Of a stretch of DNA of 64,000 nt, positions 7,998 to 16,912 are shown one piece after another. Position 1 is the stretch's first letter. Each line of letters begins with the position of its first letter. The notes under the pieces are model-generated. The model was not told where the DNA came from, did not search any database, and worked only from the letters and a program-made list of their open reading frames with translations. Origin of the DNA: Sphingobacterium sp. CZ-2 (GTDB taxonomy: Bacteria > Bacteroidota > Bacteroidia > Sphingobacteriales > Sphingobacteriaceae). The translations under genes were made by a program, and so were the position numbers. The stretch lies in contig NZ_CP038159.1 of the NCBI RefSeq assembly GCF_004526235.1, positions 310,001-374,000 of the forward strand, in the 5' to 3' direction.

Positions 7998-8767
7998 TGC
8001 AAAGGATTATCTTGCTATTGGGATTGTTGTTGGCTATAAACCTGGTTTATGGACAGAATAGAGACAGCATTCCGCCAACCAAAAAGGTCGTTTTACAGGA
8101 CAGCACGAAAAAGATCGATCCGCAGGACACGCTAAAATCCGTTGCCCAACAGGATACGACCAAAAAAGAAACCAGAGCGGAGCGGAAGGCACGAGAAAAG
8201 GCGGAAAAGGAACGCGCGAAATATTATTACAAGGATATTTTAAAGGATTCTGCCCGTTTGGAGATCGAACGCCTTACCCGTGTTGCCTGGAAGAGATCCA
8301 TGATCCTTCCCGGCTGGGGACAATATACCAACCAAGGGTTATGGTGGGTCAAGGTCCCGGTGATCTATGGTGGTTTTGTAGCTTCCTATTTCGTGTTTGA
8401 CTATTGGCAATGGTATTATAAGCTATTCTTGGATGAATTGCAGTACAGAGCTGATAGGGGTCAACCATCGGATGGGGTCTTGGGTATCGATAGCAACTGG
8501 GATGTAGCAGGTTTGGTCAAATTCAAGGACTATGGCCGCCGAAACCGAGACCTGACGGTATTGGTTACCTTGGGCTGGTACGGTTTGAATATCGTGGAAG
8601 CCTATGTGGATTCCATCCTTAAGAACCGTTGGAACGTGAGTGACGACCTTTCCTTTAAAATGTCACCAACCTTTATGCCGACCAATTCCTATGCCCTTGG
8701 CATGAATGGTTTTTCTGGAAAGAGCATGTTCGCTCCGGGTATCAAGATGACTTTTACGTTAAAATAA
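7997..8767 (+). CDS. DUF5683 domain protein, exported
   Basis: A 256-residue exported protein of unknown function, conserved next to parB in Bacteroidota. It has a signal peptide (residues 1-20, ending VYG), a low-complexity region rich in Lys, Glu, Arg and Asp (about 22-80), and the DUF5683 domain. The domain has the conserved core RSMILPGWGQYTNQGLWWVKVP and hydrophobic helices. I chose ATG 7997, which overlaps the parB stop (TAATG), rather than the TTG six bases earlier. Its position in the par operon suggests co-expression with segregation and envelope genes, not a known role. Confidence 0.8.
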   Translation: MQRIILLLGLLLAINLVYGQNRDSIPPTKKVVLQDSTKKIDPQDTLKSVAQQDTTKKETRAERKAREKAEKERAKYYYKDILKDSARLEIERLTRVAWKRSMILPGWGQYTNQGLWWVKVPVIYGGFVASYFVFDYWQWYYKLFLDELQYRADRGQPSDGVLGIDSNWDVAGLVKFKDYGRRNRDLTVLVTLGWYGLNIVEAYVDSILKNRWNVSDDLSFKMSPTFMPTNSYALGMNGFSGKSMFAPGIKMTFTLK

Positions 8768-8786
8768 AATATTAACCAATTTAAAT

Positions 8787-9530
8787 ATGAAAATCGTTTT
8801 ATTGGGTTATGGAAAAATGGGGCAGCTGATCGAACGCTTCGCGCTCAAAAGAGGCCATGAAGTCGTGTTGATCGTTGATGAGCAAAACCGGGATTCCATC
8901 GAGCTAGAGGATATTGAGGATGCTGATGTGGCTATTGATTTCAGTACCCCGCATGCGGCGCTGGATAACATCAGTTTATGCTTTGAAGCCAACCTTCCTA
9001 TCGTTGTGGGGACAACGGGTTGGTATGAAAATTTAGAAGAAGTGAAACAAATTACACTTTCTAGCGACCAATCCCTATTATATGGTTCTAATTTTAGTAT
9101 CGGGGTGAATGTTTTCTTCCATATCAATAAGATGTTGGCAAAAGCGATCAATCCATACAAACAATATGATGTTCAGGTAGAAGAGATCCACCACATCCAT
9201 AAATTGGATGCGCCGAGCGGAACCGCTATCACCATTGCTGAGGGGATCCTTGGCGAAGTGGACCAGAAGAACACTTGGGTGAACTCTGTGGAAGGTTCTG
9301 GAGAGGAAGTGATCGCCAAGCCTGATGAGTTGCTGATCGAAAGCTTACGCATTGAAGAGGTTCCAGGAACGCATACCGTGTTGTATAGTTCGGAAGTGGA
9401 TCAGATCGAGTTTAAACATACGGCACATAGCCGTGAAGGATTTGCCCTAGGTGCAGTGATTGCTGCCGAATGGCTACAAGGGAAAAAAGGGTTTTTCCAG
9501 GTTACAGAAATGTTTGATTTTAACAGTTAA
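8787..9530 (+). CDS. dapB: 4-hydroxy-tetrahydrodipicolinate reductase
   Basis: A 247-residue enzyme that reduces the DapA product to tetrahydrodipicolinate with NAD(P)H, in the lysine and diaminopimelate pathway for peptidoglycan. The nucleotide-binding motif GYGKMG is at residues 7-12, GTTGW at 75-79, and the active-site block HHIHKLDAPSGT at 135-146 carries the catalytic His and Lys. It is slightly shorter than E. coli DapB, as usual in Bacteroidota. It lies 19 nt after the DUF5683 gene and 3 nt before lepB. dapF is also in the window (28.2 kb) but as a separate unit. Confidence 0.95.
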   Translation: MKIVLLGYGKMGQLIERFALKRGHEVVLIVDEQNRDSIELEDIEDADVAIDFSTPHAALDNISLCFEANLPIVVGTTGWYENLEEVKQITLSSDQSLLYGSNFSIGVNVFFHINKMLAKAINPYKQYDVQVEEIHHIHKLDAPSGTAITIAEGILGEVDQKNTWVNSVEGSGEEVIAKPDELLIESLRIEEVPGTHTVLYSSEVDQIEFKHTAHSREGFALGAVIAAEWLQGKKGFFQVTEMFDFNS

Positions 9531-9533
9531 TAT

Positions 9534-10964
9534 ATGTGGTATATATTCTTAGCCATTTTTGTTATTGGGTCTTTATACGGCCTATATCTGCTATATAGAA
9601 AAGCAGGAAAACAGGGATGGGAAGCTATTGTTCCTATTTATGGACAATACGTCATGGCGCAACTGGTCGGTAGACCTACCTGGTGGATCATCTGGTTATT
9701 TGTGCCAATCGTGAATGTGTTTATCTTTTACGATCTTTTCCTGAATTTTATTAAGGCTTTCGGTAAGAGAAGGTTTTGGGAAAATGCAGCGGCCGTTTTG
9801 GTGCCGTTCATTGTGCTACCGATGTGGGGCAGGGATCCGAATACCAAATATCTAGGTCAATCGACCACGGAAGAGTTCAAGAAAAAATACCCTTATAAGA
9901 AATCTACAGGTAGGGAATGGGCAGATGCGATCATTTTTGCTACGGTTGCTGCTACGTTGATCCGTGGATTCTTGATCGAAGCTTATATGATCCCTTCGGG
10001 ATCTATGGAGAGAAGCCTATTGGTAGGGGATTTCTTGTTCGTGAGTAAATTGAATTATGGCCCACGTGTGCCGATGACGCCGATCGCTTTCCCTTTTGCG
10101 CATCATACCATGCCGATTACAGGTGGCAAGGCGTATTCGGAAGTGATCAAGGTTCCTTACAAACGACTTCCTGGTTTTCAGGAAATCAAGCGTAATGATG
10201 TGGTTGTTTTTAATTATCCGGAAGAAACGCATAGACCAATCGATAAAAGAGAGAATTATATCAAACGTTGTGTGGGCTTGCCGGGAGATGCCATCTCCAT
10301 GGAAGATGCGACCTTGTTTGTGAATGGGGAGAAGGCCTATACTTCGCCTGAGTTTCAGACCAATTATATTATTCAGACGGATCCTAATGGGTTGGACTTG
10401 AATAGATTGGTGGAATTGCGGTTGGAATTGGATATGAATTATACCAATCCTGATCAAGGTTTGTATGTGATCCACATGACGAAAGAAGAGGCAGAGCAGG
10501 TGAGAACCTGGCCGCAGGTGAAACGTTTTGAGGAGTTGATCTATCCGAAGGGAACGACGGATGCGTTGAGTGATGCTTTCCCGCATTATCAGAATGGTCC
10601 GGTTTGGAACTATGATAATTTTGGCCCGATCACGGTGCCTAAGAAAGGGGCTTCTGTGAAGTTGGATAGTCTTTCAGCGCCGATTTATGAGAGGGTGATT
10701 ACGGTGTATGAGGGGAATCAATTGGAGAAACGTGCAGATGGGTTTTATATTAATGGACAGAAATCGGATAGTTATACCTTTAAGATGGATTATTACTGGA
10801 TGATGGGGGATAACCGCCATAATTCAGCTGATTCTAGGGGTTGGGGATTTGTGCCGGAGGATCATATTGTTGGAAAGGCGTTGTTTACTTGGATGAGCTG
10901 GGATAAGGATGGTTCTTTCTTGAGTAAGATTAGGTGGAATCGGATTTTTAAAGGGATAGAATAG
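9534..10964 (+). CDS. lepB: Signal peptidase I with N-terminal DUF5684-like membrane domain
   Basis: A 476-residue Ser/Lys peptidase that removes Sec signal peptides at the outer face of the inner membrane. Residues 1-75 form a DUF5684-like module with two membrane helices. Another helix (about 132-150) leads to the catalytic motif PSGSM at 154-158 (Ser157), followed by VGDFLFVSKLNYG. The general-base Lys is in YIKRCVGLPGD (Lys244), and box E GDNRHNSADSR is at 425-435. About 170 residues separate the Lys region from box E, a large insertion also seen in other Bacteroidota LepB proteins. It is the last gene of the par-dap operon; a nested repeat follows its stop codon. Confidence 0.93.
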   Translation: MWYIFLAIFVIGSLYGLYLLYRKAGKQGWEAIVPIYGQYVMAQLVGRPTWWIIWLFVPIVNVFIFYDLFLNFIKAFGKRRFWENAAAVLVPFIVLPMWGRDPNTKYLGQSTTEEFKKKYPYKKSTGREWADAIIFATVAATLIRGFLIEAYMIPSGSMERSLLVGDFLFVSKLNYGPRVPMTPIAFPFAHHTMPITGGKAYSEVIKVPYKRLPGFQEIKRNDVVVFNYPEETHRPIDKRENYIKRCVGLPGDAISMEDATLFVNGEKAYTSPEFQTNYIIQTDPNGLDLNRLVELRLELDMNYTNPDQGLYVIHMTKEEAEQVRTWPQVKRFEELIYPKGTTDALSDAFPHYQNGPVWNYDNFGPITVPKKGASVKLDSLSAPIYERVITVYEGNQLEKRADGFYINGQKSDSYTFKMDYYWMMGDNRHNSADSRGWGFVPEDHIVGKALFTWMSWDKDGSFLSKIRWNRIFKGIE

Positions 10965-10972
10965 GGGGGTAA

Positions 10973-11190
10973 CGTCATTGCGAGGAACGAAGCAATCTTC
11001 CCGCATGTCATGCTGAGCGTAGTCGAAGCATCTGTTCGTTAGTAACCGTACAGATCCTTCGACTACGCTCAGGATGACAAAGACTACGGCCAGGATGACA
11101 AAGACTGCGCTCAGGATGACAAAGATTACGCTCAGGATGACAAAGTACAAAGATTGCTTCGTCGTGCCTCCTCGCAATGACGCAATGACG
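10973..11190. repeat. Nested composite repeat, copy 3 (module A around module B)
   Basis: The module A left arm (CGTCATTGCGAGGAACG..., 10973 on) and right arm (...CCTCCTCGCAATGACG, to 11182) enclose both arms of module B (about 11006-11080). A tandem array lies between module B and the A right arm. It fills the space between the convergent lepB and pdxJ genes. Confidence 0.88.
11071..11145. repeat. 21-bp tandem array inside composite repeat copy 3
   Basis: AGGATGACAAAGACTACGGC-type units start at 11071, 11092, 11113 and 11134 (the last is partial) with one to three changes each. The unit equals the outer end of the module B right arm (ACGCTCAGGATGACA) plus a six-base link. Confidence 0.88.
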
Positions 11191-11194
11191 TAAT

Positions 11195-11914
11195 TTACCC
11201 CTTCAATGCGGCCAAATACCTCTTTATCGTTTCTTCCAAGCCCAAATAAATCGCATCCGCGATCAAAGCATGTCCAATACTTACCTCCAACAGCTCCGGA
11301 ATATGCTGATTAAAATACTCCAAATTATTCAAATCCAAATCATGCCCAGCATTTAATCCCAAACCTACTTCCCTCGCCTTCACTGCTGCCTTAAAATACG
11401 GCTCAATAGCCTTTTCCTTATCAAACCCAAACTCTGCCGCATAAGCTTCCGTATACAGCTCAATACGATCAGTTCCTGTCTCCGCCGCAGCCTCCACCAT
11501 ATCCTCCACCGGATCCACAAAAATAGAAACCCTAATCCCTTGATCCTTGAACATTTTCACCATCTCGATCAGGTAATCCTTATTCGCAATGGTATCCCAA
11601 CCATGGTTCGACGTCAACTGGTTCAGCGCATCCGGCACCAAAGTCACCTGCGTAGGCTTGTTCGCCAATACCAGATCCACAAATTTTTGCTCCTGACAAT
11701 TCCCTTCGATATTGAACTCGGTCTTGATATTCGCTTTCAAATCATACACATCCTGATAACGGATATGTCTTTCATCCGGGCGAGGATGTACAGTAATCCC
11801 TTCAGCACCAAAACGTTCACAGGCCAATGCTGCGGATAGTACATTTGGAACATTCCCACCACGAGAATTACGAAGGGTTGCAATCTTGTTGATATTGACG
11901 GATAGTTTAGTCAT
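11195..11914 (-). CDS. pdxJ: Pyridoxine 5'-phosphate synthase
   Basis: A 239-residue TIM-barrel enzyme that condenses 1-deoxyxylulose 5-phosphate with 3-amino-2-oxopropyl phosphate, the last ring-forming step of DXP-dependent vitamin B6 synthesis. The start [17 protein letters not shown], the segment [15 protein letters not shown] and the C-terminal [15 protein letters not shown] are characteristic of PdxJ. Length is normal. It is a single gene, divergent from cdaA, with a TAAATTTG box upstream. It ends against the nested repeat that separates it from lepB. Confidence 0.95.
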   Translation of the reverse strand: MTKLSVNINKIATLRNSRGGNVPNVLSAALACERFGAEGITVHPRPDERHIRYQDVYDLKANIKTEFNIEGNCQEQKFVDLVLANKPTQVTLVPDALNQLTSNHGWDTIANKDYLIEMVKMFKDQGIRVSIFVDPVEDMVEAAAETGTDRIELYTEAYAAEFGFDKEKAIEPYFKAAVKAREVGLGLNAGHDLDLNNLEYFNQHIPELLEVSIGHALIADAIYLGLEETIKRYLAALKG

Positions 11915-11930
11915 GATTTATCTGTTTTTA

Positions 11931-11938
11931 CAAATTTA
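11931..11938 (-). promoter_or_regulatory. -7 box upstream of pdxJ
   Basis: On the minus strand TAAATTTG (perfect TAnnTTTG) ends 16 nt before the pdxJ start codon, which implies a very short leader. No clear -33 element is seen. Confidence 0.4.
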
Positions 11939-12009
11939 ATGTTTTAGCATTCCTTTTACTAAGTAATAACGCTAAATCAATGGATAAATTTTTTTAAATT
12001 GCATAACAT

Positions 12010-12804
12010 ATGGATGGACTAGATTTCAACCTCTTAAGTGGCTTCAGGCTCAAGGATTTTATCGATATCATACTCGTAGCAATCATTATCTACTATATCT
12101 ATAGTTTGATTAAGGGTACGATTGCGGTAAATATCCTGATAGGTGTTGGTCTGTTCTACGGAATCTACCTGGTCGTTAAGCAGATGGAAATGCGTTTGCT
12201 GACCGAAATATTCGGTGGTTTTATTTCCGTGGGATCCATCGCCTTGATTGTCGTCTTCCAGCAAGAAATACGGCGATTCCTGCTACATATCGGTAAGAAC
12301 ATTTCCCTCCGACGGAAAAAGTTCTTCTGGAATATTTTCGGTACGAAAAAGAGCAGCCATGCCGATAACTCCGAATATATCCGTCCGATCGTAGAAGCTT
12401 GCCAGAATATGTCGCGCGCAAAGACCGGTGCACTATTGGTCTTTTCCAGGTACTTCGACGAAGAATATTACCAGACCAGTGGAACGGTGATCGACGCTCC
12501 GATTTCCAAAAGACTCTTGGAATCCATTTTTTTTAAAAATTCCCCTTTACACGATGGTGCGGTTATTATCGTCGATTTCCGTATCATGACCGCGAGTTCG
12601 GTGCTTCCTTTATCAGACTCCGAAGACCTTCCGCCACAATTTGGATTGAGACATCGCGCAGCCATTGGGGTAACCGAGGTTTCGGAAGCCGTTGCCGTTA
12701 TCGTATCTGAAGAAACAGGGGAGATTTCCTTTGCCAAGGATGGAAACATCAACATGAACCTTACTGCCGACGAGTTGGAGAAGATTCTTATGGAAGAATT
12801 ATAA
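12010..12804 (+). CDS. cdaA: Membrane diadenylate cyclase CdaA (c-di-AMP synthase)
   Basis: A 264-residue enzyme that makes cyclic di-AMP from two ATP. About three N-terminal membrane helices (roughly residues 18-90) are followed by the DAC domain with its catalytic motifs DGA at 182-184 and GLRHRAAIG at 212-220. This architecture is that of CdaA, the housekeeping enzyme linked to cell-wall and osmotic control. The usual Firmicutes partners CdaR and GlmM are absent; the gene is alone, divergent from pdxJ. Effectors of c-di-AMP cannot be identified in this window. Confidence 0.95.
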   Translation: MDGLDFNLLSGFRLKDFIDIILVAIIIYYIYSLIKGTIAVNILIGVGLFYGIYLVVKQMEMRLLTEIFGGFISVGSIALIVVFQQEIRRFLLHIGKNISLRRKKFFWNIFGTKKSSHADNSEYIRPIVEACQNMSRAKTGALLVFSRYFDEEYYQTSGTVIDAPISKRLLESIFFKNSPLHDGAVIIVDFRIMTASSVLPLSDSEDLPPQFGLRHRAAIGVTEVSEAVAVIVSEETGEISFAKDGNINMNLTADELEKILMEEL

Positions 12805-12908
12805 TTCGCTGAATAATATTTTCATTATTTAATATTTTACTGAATAATTGTTTTTGTTTGTCAATTTTTCGATAACTTTATTCTAATTGTAAATTTAAAA
12901 TTTTTGAG

Positions 12909-13814
12909 ATGCATTTTGATGAAAATAAACCTGTTGATTTTGTTCTGAATGACCTGTTCGAACATTATCGCAAGAATGTCGCTGATGTCGATAAAATAAC
13001 CAAAGCTCTTTTGGACCGTCAGGTTGTACAATCCCAAGATGATATAGTAAACGACCATATTGCTTTTAGAACATTGGGTGTTCCGCATCTGGGAATCCAA
13101 TCCTTTGAAAAAATATTCCTGGCTTTTGGGTACACGAAGAAGGATTATTTCCATTTTGAGGGTAAGAAATTGAACGCCTATTGGTATGCGCCAGCGATTG
13201 AAGGCTATCCGAGAATCTTTGTTTCGGAACTTAGGGTGCATGAATTGAGTCAGGCTGCTCAGGATATCATCTATAAATACACCGCGCAGATTACCTCAGA
13301 TCCGGTAGATGATCTGGACCTGAACAATGGTCCGGAGGTTGCTGCCTTTTTACAACAGCCACTTTGGGGGCTCCCAACTTCGGAAGAATATGAAACCTTA
13401 TTGGCGGAAAGTGAATACGCCGCTTGGGTGATCTACAACAGGTATTACCTGAACCACTATACGATCAGTATCCATGAATTAAAGGATGGATACAATACCT
13501 TGGAAGAATTTAATGCTTTTCTGGAGAGTATCGGCGTGAAATTGAATACTTCCGGAGGGAAGATTAAGACCAGTGAAGACGGGTTGCTTCGTCAGAGCAG
13601 CACCGTTTCTGCCTTGTATGATGCAAAATTTGCGGACGATAAAACCATTCAGATCGCGGGTAGCTATGTGGAATTTGCGGAGCGAAGTGTTCTCCCTCAA
13701 TTCAAGGATCTACCGAAGGAAGAGATCGAATCCAAGCACCGCAGGGATGGTTTTGAAACCAATAATGCGGATAAGATTTTCGAGAGTACCTATACCACAC
13801 AAATAAAAGGATAA
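12909..13814 (+). CDS. DUF1338 protein, probable 2-oxoadipate dioxygenase/decarboxylase (HglS-like)
   Basis: A 301-residue DUF1338 protein. A characterised member, HglS of Pseudomonas putida, is an Fe(II) enzyme turning 2-oxoadipate into D-2-hydroxyglutarate in lysine breakdown. The metal ligands can be matched by position: His50 in NDHIAFRT, His183 in LNHYTISIHE and Glu256 in YVEFAER. The next gene, 5 nt downstream, encodes a YdiJ-like oxidase whose relatives oxidise D-2-hydroxyglutarate. Two consecutive pathway steps would then share one transcript. The family is clear; the exact substrate is inferred from the family and this neighbour. Confidence 0.82.
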   Translation: MHFDENKPVDFVLNDLFEHYRKNVADVDKITKALLDRQVVQSQDDIVNDHIAFRTLGVPHLGIQSFEKIFLAFGYTKKDYFHFEGKKLNAYWYAPAIEGYPRIFVSELRVHELSQAAQDIIYKYTAQITSDPVDDLDLNNGPEVAAFLQQPLWGLPTSEEYETLLAESEYAAWVIYNRYYLNHYTISIHELKDGYNTLEEFNAFLESIGVKLNTSGGKIKTSEDGLLRQSSTVSALYDAKFADDKTIQIAGSYVEFAERSVLPQFKDLPKEEIESKHRRDGFETNNADKIFESTYTTQIKG

Positions 13815-13818
13815 GGCC

Positions 13819-16743
13819 ATGATGGAAGAGCAGCTGTCTTTGCTTGCTCAGCAGTTGGAGGGTGAGCTATTTTGGGATGAGAAGATGCGGGTGCTCTATG
13901 CTACCGACGCATCAGCTTATCGTGAAATGCCCTTGGCTGTTGCTTATCCGAAAAACAAAACGGATATCAAACAGCTGATCCGATTTGCCGAGGATCATAA
14001 CACTTCTTTGATCCCAAGAACGGCGGGGACTTCCTTGGCGGGTCAGGTGGTAGGATCGGGTATTGTGGTGGATGTATCCCGTTATTTCACGGAGATCTTG
14101 GAGCTGAATACGGAAGAATCCTGGGTGAGGGTGCAGCCTGGCGTGATCCGGGATGAACTGAACCTTTTCTTAAAACCGCATAAATTATATTTTGGACCTG
14201 AGACCTCCACCGCCAACCGGGCGATGATAGGTGGTATGGTCGGCAATAACTCCTGCGGATCCAATTCCTTGATCTACGGAAGTGCAAGGGAGCATACGCT
14301 GGAGATCGAAGCCTTATTGAGTGATGGCTCGGAAGTGTGCTTTAAGGGGTTATCTTTTGATGAGTTTATCGAGAAGAGTAATCTTCCGACCTTAGAAGGA
14401 GCCTTATATGCGCAAATGAGGAGCATGTTGGGGAATTATGATAACCAGGAACAGATACGTTCCAACTTCCCTAAAGCTTCTATCCTGAGACGTAATACCG
14501 GTTATGCGGTCGATCTATTATTGGATTCCGATCCATTTGTGGCAGATGCCGAACCTTTTAATTTCTGTAAACTGATCTGTGGTTCGGAAGGAACCTTAGC
14601 CTTTATCACATCTATTAAAGTACATGTTGATCCATTGCCCGAGAATCCATCTGGGCTATTGTGTGTACACTTCCATTCCTTACAGGATGCCTTAAGGGGG
14701 AATCTTATTGCCCTGAAACATCGGCCCCTGGTGAGTGAATTGATGGATGCCTACATCCTGGAATGTACGAAGGGTAATCTGGAGCAGTTCCAGAACCGCT
14801 TTTTTGTGGAGGGCGATCCGGCGGCCATATTGATCGTGGAGTATGATGGAAAGGATGAGGCGGAGATTTTGCAAAAGGTGCTGGCAGTGGAAGCAGAAAT
14901 GCGATTGAATGGATTGGGATATCATTTTCCATTGATCTTAGGAGCTGATAAAAAACGGGTATGGAACCTGAGAAAAGCGGGATTAGGTTTGCTGAGCAAT
15001 GTGCCGGGCGATGAAAAGCCGGTGGCTGTGATCGAGGATACGGCTGTTGATGTGGAGGATCTTCCGGCTTATATTGAGGAGTTCAATAAGATATTGGAGA
15101 AATATGGCTTGTATGCAGTGCATTATGCGCATGCAGCTACCGGAGAACTGCATTTAAGACCCATCATCAACCTCAAAACGGAGGATGGCAATTCCTTGTT
15201 CAGAACGATAGCTTTAGAAATTGCGCATCTGGTGAAGAAATACCAAGGTTCGTTGAGTGGGGAACATGGTGATGGAAGGTTGCGTGGGGAGTTTATCCCT
15301 TTGATGATCGGAGATCATAATTACCAATTGTTGAAGGAGATCAAAAAGGCTTGGGATCCGCATGGGATCTTTAATCCGGGGAAGATTGTGGATACCCCAT
15401 CCATGAACACTTTTCTGCGGCATGAACCCGGACAGCAGGATAGGAAAATAAAAACGGTGTTCCGTTATGGACCACAAACGATACAACAGCATGCCGAACA
15501 ATGTAACGGTTCGGGAGACTGCAGGAAAACACATCTATCCGGGGGAACCATGTGTCCATCGTATATGGCGACCAAGGAAGAAAAGGATACCACCAGGGCA
15601 AGGGCGAATATGCTTCGCGAAATGTTGACCCATTCGACCAAGGCAAACCCCTTTGATCATCCGGAACTGAAGGAGGTAATGGATCTTTGTTTGAGCTGTA
15701 AGGCTTGCAAATCGGAATGTCCGAGCAGTGTGGATATGGCGAAATTGAAGGCTGAATTCCTACAGGCTTATTATGATACGAATGGGGTGCCATTAAGGGC
15801 GAGGATGGTTGGACATGTGGATACCTTGACCAAGTTTATGCAGCCCATAGCGGGGCTGTACAATGCGGTTGCCGGAAATGGCATTACCGGAAATCTGGTG
15901 AAGAAGATGGTGGGCTTTTCTTCGAAACGGCATATCCCTAAAATTGCTTCCAGGACATTGCGGTCTTGGTATGAGAAGAAGGATAAGGTATATACGGCGG
16001 GTTCGAGTCCCATCAAATCGGTTTATTTCTTTTTTGATGAGTTTACGAATTATAATGATGTGGAGATTGGGAAGAAGGCCATTCTGCTATTGGAAAGGCT
16101 GGGCTATCAGGTGTTGATGGTCCCGCATGCTTTTTCTGGTCGGGCATTGTTGTCGAAAGGTTTGTTGCGGGAGGCGAGGAAATTGGCGAATAGGAATGTG
16201 GAGGTTTTTCGGGGGAGATTGTCGGCAGAGGTGAAACTGGTTGCTGTGGAGCCATCGACGATTCTGACTTTTCGGGATGAGTATGTGGATTTGGTTGATG
16301 AGGAATTGATGGAAGATGCGGTAAGGATTGCGCCATTGGCCTTGACGATAGAAGAGTTTTTGTTGGAGGAGTTTTTGGCGGGGAATATTAGGCAGGAGCA
16401 GTTTACGGAAGAAAGCTCGGAGATTTTGCTGCATGGACATTGTCAGCAGAAGGCTTGGGGATTGTTGCCTATTGTGCAAGGGGTGTTGGGTATTCCGAAG
16501 AATTTTAAGGTGAAGAATATACCTTCAGGATGTTGTGGGATGGCTGGTTCTTTTGGCTATGAAAAGGAACATTATGAGGTGTCGATGAAGATCGGGGAGT
16601 TGGTGTTGTTTCCAGCAGTTCGGGAGAAGAAAGGAGGGGTGGTTGTTGCTGCGCCAGGGGCGAGCTGTAGGCATCAGATTATGGATGGAACTAAGGAATT
16701 GGCGCTGCATCCGGTGGAGATATTGTTTAAGGCGCTGAGGTGA
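13819..16743 (+). CDS. FAD-binding and Fe-S oxidoreductase, probable D-2-hydroxyglutarate dehydrogenase (YdiJ-like)
   Basis: A 974-residue three-part flavoprotein. The N-terminal FAD-binding PCMH domain has PRTAGTSLAGQ (about residues 60-70) and GGMVGNNSCGSNS. The FAD-oxidase C domain ends SGEHGDGRLRGEF. A ferredoxin-like segment has the Cys clusters CNGSGDC (562 on) and CLSCKACKSEC (624 on). The C-terminal CCG domain has HGHCQQKAW and GCCGMAGSFG (905 on). This order matches YdiJ-type D-2-hydroxyglutarate dehydrogenases rather than two-subunit glycolate oxidase. Coupled to the DUF1338 gene, it would return the product as 2-oxoglutarate to the TCA cycle. ATG 13822 is an equally possible start. 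Confidence 0.85.
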   Translation: MMEEQLSLLAQQLEGELFWDEKMRVLYATDASAYREMPLAVAYPKNKTDIKQLIRFAEDHNTSLIPRTAGTSLAGQVVGSGIVVDVSRYFTEILELNTEESWVRVQPGVIRDELNLFLKPHKLYFGPETSTANRAMIGGMVGNNSCGSNSLIYGSAREHTLEIEALLSDGSEVCFKGLSFDEFIEKSNLPTLEGALYAQMRSMLGNYDNQEQIRSNFPKASILRRNTGYAVDLLLDSDPFVADAEPFNFCKLICGSEGTLAFITSIKVHVDPLPENPSGLLCVHFHSLQDALRGNLIALKHRPLVSELMDAYILECTKGNLEQFQNRFFVEGDPAAILIVEYDGKDEAEILQKVLAVEAEMRLNGLGYHFPLILGADKKRVWNLRKAGLGLLSNVPGDEKPVAVIEDTAVDVEDLPAYIEEFNKILEKYGLYAVHYAHAATGELHLRPIINLKTEDGNSLFRTIALEIAHLVKKYQGSLSGEHGDGRLRGEFIPLMIGDHNYQLLKEIKKAWDPHGIFNPGKIVDTPSMNTFLRHEPGQQDRKIKTVFRYGPQTIQQHAEQCNGSGDCRKTHLSGGTMCPSYMATKEEKDTTRARANMLREMLTHSTKANPFDHPELKEVMDLCLSCKACKSECPSSVDMAKLKAEFLQAYYDTNGVPLRARMVGHVDTLTKFMQPIAGLYNAVAGNGITGNLVKKMVGFSSKRHIPKIASRTLRSWYEKKDKVYTAGSSPIKSVYFFFDEFTNYNDVEIGKKAILLLERLGYQVLMVPHAFSGRALLSKGLLREARKLANRNVEVFRGRLSAEVKLVAVEPSTILTFRDEYVDLVDEELMEDAVRIAPLALTIEEFLLEEFLAGNIRQEQFTEESSEILLHGHCQQKAWGLLPIVQGVLGIPKNFKVKNIPSGCCGMAGSFGYEKEHYEVSMKIGELVLFPAVREKKGGVVVAAPGASCRHQIMDGTKELALHPVEILFKALR

Positions 16744-16757
16744 ATGTGTAATATTAT

Positions 16758-16831
16758 TGTCATCCTGAGCGAAGTCGAAGGATCTGTTCGTTTGTAACCG
16801 TACAGATCCTTCGACTTCGCTCAGGATGACA
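16758..16831. repeat. Module B palindromic repeat, copy 4 (module B only)
   Basis: TGTCATCCTGAGCGAAGTCG... (16758-16787) and its reverse complement (16802-16831) are perfect 30-nt arms around a 14-nt loop, with no module A. It lies between the convergent FAD oxidase and DUF2911 genes and could act as a bidirectional terminator. Confidence 0.9.
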
Positions 16832-16912
16832 TGGCCCAATTCTTTTGACATGGTCCTATTCTTATGACAAGGCCCAATATTTCTGATGGCAGAGCCATCT
16901 CAAATCACCGCT

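Noticed and set aside
6062..8787. parS site near parAB
   Set aside because: I searched by eye for GTTTCACGTGAAAC-like palindromes and found none in the window.
10017..10586. 189-codon frame opposite lepB
   Set aside because: It lies wholly antisense to a gene with clear catalytic motifs, is rich in Ile, Arg and His as expected of a shadow frame, and resembles no known family.
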